DNA of 30,988 bases from Batkoa obscura (GCA_030770535.1 JASVEC010000213.1:1-30988); one strand, 5' to 3'. Positions 1-11,410 are shown, numbered from the stretch's first letter. Program-made: numbers and translations. Notes: generated by a model from the letters alone, not told the origin.

Positions 1-1502
1 GGTAGATTAATCGGTTTAGAACTACTAAGCAATTGTTTAATATTTAGCAAAAGATTAAGTTTTAATACTTACCTATAAGATGAAATAGGTTCAAAAATTT
101 CATGTTGATTGCTTTCTTCAGATTCCTCGTGCTTGATATGCCAATCACTTATAGTCTGTTTAATTCCTTTATCTGCTAAAACCTTTTCGATCCTAAGTTC
201 CTCAATAAGTTGTTCTTTAAAGTGGCCAAGGCTTAAGGGATTTATTCCGGGGTCTAAAGAACTAACTTGTTCCCCAGACTCAAAGCCTGGAAACAATTGC
301 AGATTAACTCCTTGATCAAACGGTACTTCGCTGGCAGAAAGATAAGAACTATCTTTCAGCTCATTTTCCTCGATATCGACTGATTTTTTCCCTTGGTGAT
401 AAGATACTAGTGGGTTTGGTGTAGTAATCAATGAACCCGATCTTCCCAAGGTTACGGCAATCGAGTTACTTCTCTTTCTAATCATTGGAACCGATACACA
501 TAAATTCTTACAATCGTGATTTACAAGGGAATTTTTGTTGTCTTGGGCGAATGGTAAATTATTCAATTGACTAGATGGACTGGTTTCTGGACTTGTATAA
601 ATAGTTGAGAAATAAGGAGTGTTTAAAGAATGAGGAGAGTGGAATAGAGAATCATCAGTATTTGTTGAATCGATTGATGATGAGAGGTAGTAGTCGCTTT
701 GCATTTTACTATCGTAGTCGCTTGCATTAGCTCTAGAGTTGTAAGAGCTAGGCGAGAGATCTCTTTGCGGCAGCATAGCCCACGTTTTTTCGCTAGATTC
801 GATAAGCTTTGTACAGCTAAGTTTGATAACCCATCATTACTTCTTCGTAATCTGTTTATTCTATCATCAGAGCAACTAGATATCTTTTTATTATTGTTGG
901 AGCCATCATTTGAAACTTCATATAATCCTTGAGTCTGATAGCTTTGGAAAGAATCCTCTTTGTTATCTGATCCTGTACTGTTTTCTGATAAAGACGGTAG
1001 GTCTTGTAAAGGAGATACCTTTAATGATGAGCTATTGGTGGAATTGGGTGTACGGAAACCACCATACATTGAATGAGATCTTTCAAGTTGGTAAGGCGAG
1101 GTAGTACAAGGGGATAGATTGGGAGACTCTAAGGCATCTCTAAATGAATTCTTTCTTCCTAGCTGAGATATTTTTTTGTCTGATCCTATGTTGTCTACTG
1201 AAGTTGATTTTAAAGTCGAAATGGTTAATGCATCTAAGGAAGACATCGTTCTTCTTTGAAACCAATTTCCTACATGCGCTAAAGGGTGTTTACTATCTAA
1301 AATAATATTAGTATAAGTTAAAGTTAAAGTATATTGAGATACCATTTGATTTATTTGTGCTTTTTATTGGTAGTGGAGGCGTTGGTGGGGGTCTTTGAAT
1401 ATTCAAAGTACCAAATTGAGAAGGTGAATTTGAAGGTAAAGAACTTAAATCTATGTCATCTTTTGAAGAATTCTGTCGAGAATTGATTGGTGCAGGCAGC
1501 AT
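1..1502 (-). CDS. Serine-rich, probably disordered protein (5' part; gene runs off the left edge)
   Basis: I do not recognise this protein. The first exon (1502 to 1343) starts with ATG and encodes a Ser/Asn-rich stretch ending in a proline run (PPPTPPLP). A 46-nt intron (1342-1297, GTATCT...TTTTAG, branch-like ACTAAT) joins in phase 1 to a long second exon (1296 to 73). A 48-nt intron (72-25, GTAAGT...GCTTAG) follows, then a partial exon at 24 to 1. The protein is low in complexity (Ser, Asn, Asp, Gln) with many SP/TP sites, which suggests a phosphorylated scaffold or regulator; that is inference. Within exon 2 the open frame shifts by one base near 780-800, at a run of six A (coding strand), and good-looking coding continues in the next frame. 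Neither a plausible intron nor an aligned slippery site explains the shift, so a homopolymer error or a real frameshift is likely. No domain is visible in the part present. Confidence 0.7.
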
Positions 1503-3240
1503 ATTTTAACAATACTACTATTGTCAAGTCAAAAAGGTGGATATTTATTATTGAAATTGAGGAATGATTTTAATAAGTCAATATACAATCTAGTTTGATG
1601 TTATTTTAAATAAGAAAGATTTATTTTTTGTGTTAACCTTTAAATTTGAAACTCTTTCCTGCATTCACTTAAATTTTCAATCTTTTTTGATATGCAGAAA
1701 TAGCTAAATTTGTACGTGACTGTGTTATTATTGATAAATCCCTACTAATATTTGAAATAAACATGTTTTAAAATAGATCGAATTTCATTGGCTAAAGTTG
1801 CTATGGCTATGTGTACTTTAATTATTTTTTTGGTTAATTTTAATAACAACAAATATCAAAAATATCAACCTCAAATTATCAATTTTATATTCATAATTAT
1901 AATCTCTATACGGTTATGTAATAAATCTTGTATATCTTATTGCTGTTAAATTACATATAAATATTTTTTAAGTAAATTTAGATCATTAAATTTCATTTTT
2001 TTTATCTATATTTCTTTTGATTTCATCTTTTTGATTTTTTTTCCCATATAATTTATAGGTGTGGGAATAAAAATGATTTAGGTGAAATCACTAATTTTAA
2101 AATATTTTATTGTCAAATCATTTCATTATGTGACTATTTTTAATTCTAACCTTTATTGCTTAAATTATATTTAGGATTTAACTTATTGGTTTAACTAAGA
2201 ATATGATTATAAAGAGTGCTAATTTCTGATTCAATTTATTATTATTGACCCTTAAAATAACACGTTTTAATGTCTAAAAATATTCTATTTATTTAAAACA
2301 TATAATCTATAGAATACAGTATATGTAATTAAAATTGATATTTGAGTTCTTCTAGTGCTATCTAATTCGAGCTTTTATTTATCAAGTCATTCAGTTAAAT
2401 TTGTTAGAAACTATTTTGCTATTTTAATTATGCAACTTAAAACAAGTTTAAATTAACAAAACATATGATAGCTGCAGCTCTATTGCGACTTGGCTAGCAC
2501 TAATTTTTAAAGTCAATTAGTAGTTTGTTGTTTTCCAATACCTAACGCAGATTTTAAATTTAATAAATTTTATCCTTGAATGAACAGTTAATTATGTTGC
2601 GATGGATCTGCGATAGGTATATTTAGACATAGAATTCGATACTATTTGTCGTAAAATAGTTTTAGATATAACTTTGTTTCTACCCAACTTTTATATACAA
2701 TTTTTTAGCTACAAAAAGCACCATAAAGCTTTTGCTCTAAATCGCATGTTAAATGGTCTAATTCCTCCACAATTTGTAAACTTCTTATCTATATATGTTA
2801 TAAAAGTCAATGTAACTCATCGTTTCCATATTTTGGTTTTTTCAACTTGTCTTAAATAAGGACATGAATACTTTTAGATATGTCATGGATCTAATTTCTT
2901 ATTTTATTATTATACTAAATACTAATATTTATGATCTTTTTATATTGATGGTTATCTTATTATGAAACACACACAAATTTCCAAAATAAACACTATCTCC
3001 TATTTCTGAATTAAAGATTCATTTCATAACTCATTACACACAGCAAATTTGAATTATTAACTTCAATTACAGACTACTTTATTTAATTTTCATACTCTTT
3101 TAAAGTCACAAAATAAAATAACATTTTAAAATGTTATTTTATATTTATAATTTTAATTTGTAAAGTACTATAAAGTATACTATATTTTATAAACCTTGTT
3201 TTGAACTTATTTTAAATACAAAAGCTATTAAGATGGAATT

Positions 3241-3336
3241 TGGGGATATATTTCTTAAAGAATTCTACTAGCAACTTTTCCACTTAAATAGTGCTGTAAA
3301 AATGAAAAAAGTGATGAAACCAAAAAAACACTCCCA
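3241..3336 (+). mobile_element. MITE copy 1
   Basis: Begins TGGGGATATA and ends CACTCCCA, followed by TA. The core keeps TTTTCCACTTAAATAGTGCT and the A-rich right half ending in CAAAAAAACACTCCC. The left flank is TT rather than TA. Confidence 0.85.
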
Positions 3337-3815
3337 TATAGTCCATTAAAATATACTATAAAATTATTTACATTATTTTTAATTTAACTCAATTTTAAAT
3401 CTTTACTTTAAACATTTATTATAAGTATAGTTACAATCAGTTGTGAGATTTTTGATAACAAATTAGCTGAGACTTATAATATAATACAGTTTAATCATAT
3501 TTAAAATAAATTTATATTATTCTATAAACTATCGATTGGGTTACAATCTTTACTATAACATTAATGTGTAAAAAAAACAGTAAATAACTTCTATATAATT
3601 TAAAGATAGAACAAATATATAATACTAAAACAAAATAGTTTAAAGTCAAAAAAATAATAATACTTACATTATAGTTCTAGAGCACTGTTAAACAAATGAA
3701 ATGTGTTTATGACATTTTGTTTAATTTTCTAATATAGAATTTAAAAAAATAGTGAGCAAATTATAAAAAAGCGAATAGTTTTGTACTTTCTAATACATTT
3801 TATAATTCTTTAGAA

Positions 3816-3918
3816 TGGAAGTGTTTTTTTTGGCTTCATTGCTTTTTCTATCTTTTAAGTGTTATTTGAGTGGAAAAATTGTTAGTAAAATTCTTAAACA
3901 AGAAAAATACATCTCTGA
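3816..3918 (-). mobile_element. MITE copy 2
   Basis: Reverse orientation. Begins TGGAAGTG followed by a T-run, keeps the core TTATTTGAGTGGAAAAATTG and TTAGTAAAATTCTTAAAC, and ends in a decayed ACATCTCTGA. A chance 68-codon open frame running through it is not a gene. Confidence 0.8.
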
Positions 3919-4305
3919 GTACAAATCCATATATCATTCGAAGTTTTTATTAAGCATATCAATAATAACTTTACTTTTCATATTTGACTTATACTTACAT
4001 GCTATAGAAAAAAAGCCATAAAAAGGAAATATCAATCTCAATATAAATAGAACCGTTTATTAATATTAAAATGAATTAATATAGTTTTGATGATACGATT
4101 TTATTTTAATAAACCCTTAATTAAAATAGATTATTCTAATTGACTGAAATAAAAGATTGAAAAAGCGAAGTACTAAGTTGCTAAATAGTGGGTAATTCTA
4201 AAGGAAATTAATAATCCAAATCCACTAAATGAATGATTGGCTGGAAATTAAATTCGAAAATTTATTTAAAGGAGAACTGGGGAGAAAAAAAATCAAAGAT
4301 TTAGA

Positions 4306-5883
4306 ATGATTGGAATTGGGGATATCAAAGAGATAAGACGATATGAGGATGAAGAAATAGAAGAGATGGTACAGTTAGTTGAGAAATATATTCCAAAGAT
4401 GATTGATTTTATGCGTGAGGGGAAAGAAGGAGGTGGTAAAGTAGTAATTAATGAAAGCAAAAAAGAGTTATATGAGATCTTAGATTTGAAGTTTGAAAAT
4501 AGAAGAATAGGATCCAAAGAGTTAGAAACGGTTATAGAGAAATTATTCAAGTATTCTATCAACCCATACAATGCCAAATTTTGTGACAAATTATATTCCG
4601 GAAGTAACCCAATTGGCGTATTATCTGAATGGCTATTGACTTTTTTAAACGCTAATAGTCATGTGTACCATGTATCCCCAGTATTAACTCAAATAGAATT
4701 ATTCACTTCAAGGGAGCTGGCTAAGTTGTATGGATTTAATGATAAGTTTTCGGGTGGCTTAACATTCCCTGGAGGTTCTACTTCTAATTTGATGGCTTTA
4801 GTAACCTGTCGTAACTTATGGTATCCTCATATTAAGTTTAATGGATATACAGAGAAAGATAAATTGTCTATTTTTACATCGGATAAATCTCATTACTCTA
4901 TACAAAAATCAGCAATGAGTATAGGAATAGGATTAAATAGAGTATATAAAGTGAAGACTAAAATAGAAGGCACTATGGATATTGAAGACTTGATAAATAA
5001 GATCGAATATTCTATTAGTTTAGGGGAAACACCTTTATTTTTAAATATTACTGCAGGTACTACAGTACAGGGATTTTTTGAAGACATAATAGAGTTGTGT
5101 AAAGTAGCAAAAAAATATCAATTATGGGCTCATTTAGACGCTAGCTGGGGAGGACCAGTTATATTTTCTGAGAAATATAAACACTTATTAAATGGTAGTG
5201 AAATGGTTGATTCTATTACTATGAATCCCCATAAATTATTGGGGGTCCCTTTGCAATGTTCCTTTTTATTACTTAAGGATAGAACTCAGTTTGTAAAGGC
5301 AAACTCTTTAGATGCGGATTATTTATTCCATAATTCGAGCCTTAAAGAAAATGATGATAATTTGGATTGGTTAGAACATCAATCAGATTTAGGACAGGGT
5401 ACTATTGCTTGTGGGCGTAAACCAGATGCTTTTAAGATGTATTTAGCTTGGAAATATTACGGAAAGATCGAATTTGAAAATAGAGTTAATGTTGCGTTTG
5501 ATAATATCTGTTATTTAAAACAAAAGATTTTAAACCATCCCAGGTTTCAATTAGCGTTTAATCCAAATTCTGTCAATTGCTGCTTTTGGTACATTCCATT
5601 ATCTTATACCAAACAATTTGCTTATTTGAGTGAGGATAACCTAATCTCGAATGAAGTGGTCCCTAAAGCATACGGCATTGCTACCATTGATATTCATAAA
5701 AAATTGAGAGAAAATGGAGAGTTTATGATAGATTATAGTCCTTTAGATATTAATACTGACAATGGCTTGGTAACTTTACCTCCTTTCTTTAGAATGGTAA
5801 GCCATAATCCCAATCTTAACCCCAATCATATGGATCAACTAATTGAACTAATATTATATTATGCAAGTGATTTAAAGTTATAA
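4306..5883 (+). CDS. Group II PLP-dependent decarboxylase (glutamate / cysteine-sulfinate decarboxylase type)
   Basis: Single-exon 525-residue enzyme of the pyridoxal-phosphate group II decarboxylase family, which removes the alpha-carboxylate of an amino acid (glutamate to GABA, or cysteine sulfinate to hypotaurine, or aspartate to beta-alanine). The cofactor lysine is in NPHKLLGVPLQCS (K310), nearly the same as in animal GAD65/67. Upstream lie FPGGSTSN (154-161), H196 in the stacking-histidine region, TAGTTVQG (249-256) and HLDASWGG (276-283, D278 binding the pyridine nitrogen). The C-terminal part keeps CFWYIP and FFRMV, typical of the GAD/CSAD branch rather than of aromatic amino acid decarboxylases. 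The length fits the catalytic core plus a short N-terminal extension rich in Lys and Glu. The ATG at 4306 is the first in frame and follows an A-rich leader. Substrate cannot be told from sequence alone. The protein has no signal peptide and is presumably cytosolic. Tandem with the BRE gene, with no sign of a shared function. Confidence 0.93.
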   Translation: MIGIGDIKEIRRYEDEEIEEMVQLVEKYIPKMIDFMREGKEGGGKVVINESKKELYEILDLKFENRRIGSKELETVIEKLFKYSINPYNAKFCDKLYSGSNPIGVLSEWLLTFLNANSHVYHVSPVLTQIELFTSRELAKLYGFNDKFSGGLTFPGGSTSNLMALVTCRNLWYPHIKFNGYTEKDKLSIFTSDKSHYSIQKSAMSIGIGLNRVYKVKTKIEGTMDIEDLINKIEYSISLGETPLFLNITAGTTVQGFFEDIIELCKVAKKYQLWAHLDASWGGPVIFSEKYKHLLNGSEMVDSITMNPHKLLGVPLQCSFLLLKDRTQFVKANSLDADYLFHNSSLKENDDNLDWLEHQSDLGQGTIACGRKPDAFKMYLAWKYYGKIEFENRVNVAFDNICYLKQKILNHPRFQLAFNPNSVNCCFWYIPLSYTKQFAYLSEDNLISNEVVPKAYGIATIDIHKKLRENGEFMIDYSPLDINTDNGLVTLPPFFRMVSHNPNLNPNHMDQLIELILYYASDLKL

Positions 5884-6783
5884 AATAAAATAGTATATAA
5901 AGTTTAAACGTTATTTATTCAATTTTAATGAGATTCAAATTACACACGGCATAGAAACCTAGAAATATATATTAATATCTTGTTTAAATGTGCTTTTTTA
6001 ACAATTAATTGTAAAACTTCAGAATAAAATTAGCATCAATAAATCAAACTATTATGTTTTAGAAGAAGAATAGGATGACCTGCCCAAAAAGGACTTCAGT
6101 GCTTGACTCTATTAAATATCTCATCATATTCTGTTTAAACTTGAAATTTATGGATTTACTTACATTACAAAATTAACAATATTGTGCATTGGTTATTGAC
6201 GATTTGCTTTTATACTGTTATTTGGTCGAAAATTTCGAGTTGTAGGGTGCAAATTTTTTTAATTGGTTAATTTTGAAATTTTTCTTATTAATGGATTGGA
6301 AGTTATGGGAAGTTTAATTTATTAGTAGAGTATAATAATTTGATGTCCATTATGTGAATAATAAATAACACAAAATGAAAAATATATTGATTTTCAATAC
6401 CAATTGGCTATTTTATTACTATATTGACTTAAGGTCTACTAGTTTATAGGACCTTAGTTGTTCACCTATATGAAGTCTAGTTTATTAATAAAAGTAGTCA
6501 AAATGATTTTCATACTAATGTTTTAAAATAGTTTGCTAAAGCTATAAGTTTTAAAGAAAATTACTGAATAAAGATATTCAAAGTAGTATTTAAATAACTT
6601 ATTATAACAGTTTGCTATATTTTTAAAGTAATATTCTTTATAAAATATTTTTTAAGCAATACTATAATAAATGATTTCAAAGGTTATTTTTTAGCTATTT
6701 GCTATTTGTGGCCATTTTAATAATGCAAAAAAATGAAATAATAAAGTTCTAAACCTAAAATCAAAGTTTTAAGATTTAACTTA
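5884..6783. other. AT-rich spacer
   Basis: Terminator and promoter region between the decarboxylase and BRE genes, which run in the same direction. AATAAAA-like sequences directly after the stop at 5883 could serve as polyadenylation signals. I see no RNA gene, transposon copy or open frame of interest. Confidence 0.5.
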
Positions 6784-7961
6784 ATGAATTATAAAGAATT
6801 AATATTAAAGCAGTATACGTATTTAGAAACAAAAAAAGATATTCAAATAGAATATAAAAAAATCAATGAAGTAGCAGATATCAGTAGCCTTGGAGCGAAT
6901 TTAACCTTTGATTATGGTATTGAAACAAAAGCAAGGGGTAACTTTTTTAACATGCTTTTTATATAAAATTAAATTCTTATTAAAAGAATAGTGTATTTAA
7001 AATGGACATTTATAAAACAGTTACAGGATTACACTTTAATCCCAGAGCTAATAATTGAACCAAGCTATGCACCATATAATATAACAAAAGACGAAAAGTT
7101 CTTAAATGAATTTCAATTAGGCAAACTATGGCTGCAAGAAGGTAACAATTTAAGGATAGAAGGGCTATATAAAGTGATAAAAACGTTAAAGGAGTATTTT
7201 AAGCTCCATTTGCAAAAAAACGTTTTATCCAAGGGCTATGAAAGAGTTCAGTATGAGCTTGAAAACTGGAAACATGAAGAAATATTAGAGTTTCAATATA
7301 TGGACTTAAAGGATAAACAGCGTTTAAGTTTATGCACGTTTTTGAAATTTAAGCTGGAAGAAAACTTAAGTAATGATATCCTAGACCAAGTTGATGTACA
7401 GGCAAAAGTTACTTTTATATATAAAGACTTAAATTTAGTTGACATTCAATCACACCTATTATTGTCACCAGAAGCTATGGTTTTAAACGACCATATTATA
7501 CTTCATAATATGTTGCCAAATCAAACATTCTCAAAATATGTTACTCAGTTTCAACAGTATTTAAAAGGCAAGATTGAAAAAAGTTTCCTACCTAGCTTGG
7601 AAATCAAACGTCAGCTTATAGCCATGCTAAAAAATAAATATGAAAGGTAAGCTTATTAACATTTTTAGTTTAGTTTTTATTAACTAATTTAAATAGCCAA
7701 GTTGATGTGTACGATTATCAAAGCATTTGTTTTAATGTTAAGATTGAAAATAAAACTGAAATAGAAAGTTTTAAAGTAAATATAAATTTAAATCAAAATT
7801 ACCCAAAGCAAGGATTAACATTAAGTATTGAATCAGAACCCAATGTTTTACTTCAACCTCAACCTAAGTCTGAAGATACTATTGATTCTTTTCTATTAAG
7901 AGTCTTAGATTTAATCGAACAATACATTCTAGCAAAAATGTCTCAACATTTATACAAATAA
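6784..7961 (+). CDS. BRE / BABAM2 (BRCC45) homologue, BRISC-BRCA1-A complex subunit
   Basis: Three exons, 6784-6937, 6992-7646 and 7697-7961, joined by introns of 54 and 50 nt (GT..AG; the second has TAACTAAT before its acceptor), give 357 residues; human BRE has 383. From memory of the human protein, two regions line up. LKWTFIKQLQDYTLIPELII at the exon 1-2 joint matches the LKWD..F...YPELPPDFIF stretch. The later run from LLLSPEA through FSKYVTQF and IKRQLIAMLK to the last exon's SFKVNINLNQNYPKQGLTL matches LYLSP, DYVPQV, RREYIAAFL and the second UEV-like PLFFPRDQPTLTF. Known role: scaffold with two ubiquitin-E2-like folds in the K63-deubiquitinase BRISC and the BRCA1-A complex with BRCC36, MERIT40 and Abraxas. 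The splice joints restore frame exactly (1074 nt including stop). Converges on zuotin, with stop codons 58-108 bp apart depending on zuotin splicing. Confidence 0.82.
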
Positions 7962-8019
7962 ATAAAATAATTTCAAAAACAATATGCTTTATTTTATTTT
8001 ATTTTTAACTGTTAACAAT

Positions 8020-9393
8020 TTAAGCACTAATTTCAAATTTTAATAAAGTTAATATTCTTAAAATTAAATTTACCTTTCTCTTTCTAAAAATCCAACTTGA
8101 GTTTTAGAATTGATAGCTTCTTCAGCTCTAGTTTTAAGTTGATTTAAAGCTTCAAGGTTAGGACCAACCTTCTCGAATACAAGCTCTAACTTAGCTAGTT
8201 GTTCTTCAGCTTGAGCAGGGGTTGGAGTTTCAGGTAAGAAATGATTAGCTTTCTAAAAAACAAATCAGTTATTAATCAAACCATCTTAAGATAAAACTTA
8301 CTTCTGAAAGCTCTCTAATAGCCTTCTTAACCTTACGGATAGCTTTCTTTAAAGCTTCTTTATCTTTCTTTTCTTTAGCTGCTTTTTCTTTGGATTCAGC
8401 AATCACTTTTTCTTTAGCTTTTCTTTCTTCTTCTTCTTGTTTAGCCTTAGCTTCTAAAGCTGCCTTTTCAGCTTGGGCTTTAGTTGGTTTCTTTTTAGCA
8501 GCACGTTTATCCTTATCTTCTTGTTTAAACTTGATAATACGAGGATCAAGGGAGATAGCGGTATCAATTAATTTAAGGAACCTTTGACCATCTTCTTTCT
8601 TACGTTGAGCTCTTTCTTTTTTGTTCTTTTGTTCAATGTATCTCTTATTATCACGGTTATCACCATCAGCATCCTCTTTATCAAGGTATTCAAATGAACG
8701 CCATGATTCCATGTTATAAAAGAAGTCATAGAAGGCTTCTACTTGATCACGGGGGCTATCGATATCACCTAATTCGGGCACTGGTTGTTTCTTACTGAAA
8801 CGTCCTTCTCTTTCGAAAACTGGGGTCCAAAGCTCAAAGAAATCACCCTTAGTTTTAGAAGTTGGGAAGGTATCTGGGTAAAACTCATCTACAGAGTCAT
8901 ATTGACGTCTCTTTTCTTTATTCGTGAGGATCTCATAAGCCTTTTGAATACATTTGAAAACACGATCATCGTTAGTATTACCAGAAGCAGCTTTCTTATC
9001 TGGATGATGACGAAGAACTTTCTTATGGAAAGCTCTCTTAATTTGGTCGTCAGTGGCTTTATAGCGGTATTTAGAAAGACCTAGTAATTGGTAATGATCT
9101 TGAGACTTCCAGTCTCTTGGGTCTAAGTTTTTCATATCAGCTGGCTCTTCTTCATCTTCAGAAAGATCTTCATCATCACCTTGATCATTTCCATAGATTT
9201 CTTGTTGGATCTTTTCATCTTCAGAGAAGGTACGTTTGTGGAAACGACGACGGACAAAAGCTTGGAATTTAGGGCCAATTAATTCTAAGTTACGTTGTTC
9301 AGTTTTGGTTAATCCATCTTTGATGCTACCTGGTGTGGCGGCATTGAATGAAGTTGGTACTTTTGCTAATTTTAATGATAAGACAGTTGCCAT
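8020..9393 (-). CDS. ZUO1: Zuotin, ribosome-associated J-domain chaperone (DnaJC2/Zuo1)
   Basis: Exon 1 runs 9393 to 8302 (364 codons), then a 48-nt intron (8301-8254, GTAAGT..TTTTAG), then exon 2 from 8252/8253. The J-domain lies at about residues 99-166, with DHYQLLGL, the HPD motif at 130-132, and FKCIQKAYEIL; HPD stimulates Ssb-type Hsp70. After it come the zuotin-specific ELWTPVFEREGRFS and FYDFFYNMESWRSFEY, then a long charged Lys/Glu/Ala helix that binds rRNA, then a C-terminal helical part. The protein is about 424 residues, close to yeast Zuo1 (433). It has no C-terminal SANT domains, as in fungi and unlike animal DNAJC2. It acts with Ssz1 in the RAC complex at the ribosome exit. The 3' end is ambiguous: reading straight through gives a stop at 8072-8070, but a GTAAAT..ATTAG intron of 47 nt (8073-8027) would add a tiny last exon ending at 8020 and replace the last residue by Ser-Ala. 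Confidence 0.95.
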
Positions 9394-9861
9394 TTTTTGA
9401 TTAAAATCTCAAAGAAATGAAAATAACTTAGATTGCAAATAAATCGATAAAAATTATGGGACCTAAAATATTAGCTTGCTTTGGATTGACTGATGTTAAC
9501 CTTCTGAGTATTAAGTTTCTTGAAAAAGTCTGTTTGGTTGGATCAAAATTTTCGATCAATTTATTGATTTGGTCCTGGATAAGTAAAAATTTATTCCAAG
9601 TTATGCGAGCTGAGCTCGTCAATAGTATCAAAATGGTTAACCCTTATTGTAGGAAGTTGCTACTTTTGAATGTGATTATAATTTGCTAAAAAATTCAAAG
9701 AAATTCACATATATATTTTAATTTATTCTATTTATTAATTTAAGGCATCTTCTATTTAGAGTTAATATTAAGTATGAGTTAATTCATAACTGAGGGTCAA
9801 TTTTTTCATATTTCATTTATTGCAAGAGATGTTAGCCATAAGACCAAGAAAATAAAGGATA

Positions 9862-9960
9862 CGGGGATGTATTTTTTTGTTTAAGGATCTTACTAATAAT
9901 TTTTCTGCTCAAATAGCGCTTAAAATAGAGAAAGTAATGAAATCAAAAAAAACATCCTCA
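9862..9960 (+). mobile_element. MITE copy 3
   Basis: Begins CGGGGATGTATTTTTTTG and ends CATCCTCA. It is bordered by TA on both sides (9860-9861 and 9961-9962). The centre AAATAGCGCTTAAAA is intact. Confidence 0.88.
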
Positions 9961-10429
9961 TACGTCTTTTTTTGTTGGAGAACGATAATTTTTATATATT
10001 TTAAATACTTAGAAAATAGGGGAATAATAAAAATATATATTCTTTAATAGCCTTTTTTTAATTTTTAGCCTTTACTGATTTCAAAAGTTTAAACCTAAGC
10101 CAGTTGGGAATTTTTTTTAAATTTGATCTGGTTTTCAAAACTCAGCTAAATTTATACTTCAAAGTTTCCATACTCAGATTGTTTAAATAAAAAAACTTAA
10201 TAGCAAAGATATTAGCTTTTAAATAATGATAAACGTCTTTTAGCCATTTATAATGCCAATCAATACTATACCATTAGTGTTTTTCAGCATGTTTTTGAAT
10301 TCAAAAAAACTCTAAGTCAGCTAAAACCTAGTCAATTTGAAAATTAATTTTACTTGAAAATTTTATGTCAATGTCAATAATGTTATGATCTTATTTTAAT
10401 GAAAAGGAAGTGGGGTTAATCTGAGGAGA

Positions 10430-10745
10430 AATTGTAAAGTGGAATATCTCCAAGTGTTAAGTTAATTGTCATTGCGAAAGGTAAAGACGGGGATTCTGAG
10501 ATAGAGTCTAATATAATAGTAGCTTCGATCGAATCCCTAGACTTAAGTTCCTAGATAATCAAAATCAGCTCATTAGTAAAAGAATTGTACAAGGAAAGGG
10601 ATGAGAGTTGGAAGAAAGACTCGATTCAGTAAACATCCGTTCAGTGTGAGTAGCCGTCAGAGCTAAGAGAACCGTATCATCCAAGCAAGTACAGGTGGTA
10701 AAAGAAAACCATCAGGGAACTGACTTAGTTGGCTCAAAATTAATC
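10430..10745 (+). other. Decayed coding-like fossil, family uncertain (possible retroelement remnant)
   Basis: This stretch is clearly richer in G and C than the surrounding spacer and reads, in one frame, like an old protein-coding sequence rich in Lys, Glu, Ser and Ile that has been interrupted several times. It looks broken. I cannot name a family with confidence. Its base composition and isolation resemble the similar fossil at 28550-29060, and a retroelement origin is possible but unproven. Confidence 0.35.
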
Positions 10746-10889
10746 GGACATTTTTATCAGAGACAGAGGGGATATTAGTTAAGTATCAAAATAAAAAAGT
10801 ATCTGCTTTATGAAATTTGCTTAAATGATATGAATTTGGCTGAAAATTTTTTTTATTTTTATTTCATTAAAATCTTCACATTTAATATA

Positions 10890-10979
10890 TGTAGCTGTTT
10901 TTTGTCTTAACACTTTATAATTCTTCTCAATTCAAACAATACTTAAAATGGAAAAAATAATGAAGCGAAGACGTTCCTG
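10890..10979 (+). mobile_element. MITE copy 4 (diverged)
   Basis: The left end has become TGTAGCTGTTTTTTG and the right end GTTCCTG, but the order of parts and the segment ACTTAAAATGGAAAAAATAA (10940s) match the other copies. TA lies at both borders. It is among the most diverged copies and probably old. Confidence 0.65.
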
Positions 10980-11410
10980 TATATTATATGTTATTATTTT
11001 GACTTAAACTTGACGCTCAAAACGTTCACATAATAAACCGCTTAATGGTCTAGAGCCTCAAGAGTCTTTTAAAAAAAATCAATGTTCAAAGCTACCTAGC
11101 ATCGAAAATATTACACCTTTAATTAATATATGGATAGTTACTATAAATAGTAAATTGTATTACAAAAATTTGAAATAAGCGAGAAAGATAGAATGAAGAA
11201 GAAAGATAAGATATTATTAAATAAATCTAAAAAATAAATATAGATAATACCACTACTTTTAATAAAAAATATGGTAATAATTGAATTCCATATCACTAAT
11301 TTAAATTAAAGTATAAAATAAGATATTGCCAAGTTTTTCAATAAAAATAGAGAATTTCGTTTTTTTCCCATGACAAAGATATTCTATTCTGTTTATAAAT
11401 TAGTGTAGTT

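Larger units (their letters stand above)
1503..4305. other. AT-rich spacer with two MITE copies
   Basis: No gene is supported in these 2.8 kb. The part nearest 1503 should hold the promoter of the serine-rich gene, and the part before 4306 that of the decarboxylase, but I see no clear TATA box for either. Two copies of the window's short inverted-repeat element lie at 3241-3336 and 3816-3918. A slightly less AT-rich part (about 2340-2870) contains a short open frame lacking an ATG; it resembles nothing I know and may be the remnant of a gene. Confidence 0.6.

Noticed and set aside
733-840. A 108-nt intron to explain the frame change in the serine-rich gene
   Set aside because: It is twice the usual intron length here and the donor and acceptor phases do not fit.
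2674-2859. 61-codon open frame in the left spacer
   Set aside because: It begins with TTG rather than ATG, has no family likeness and no splice context; listed only as spacer.
3815-4021. 68-codon open frame on the plus strand
   Set aside because: More than half of it runs through MITE copy 2; the apparent hydrophobic protein is a by-product of the T-rich repeat.
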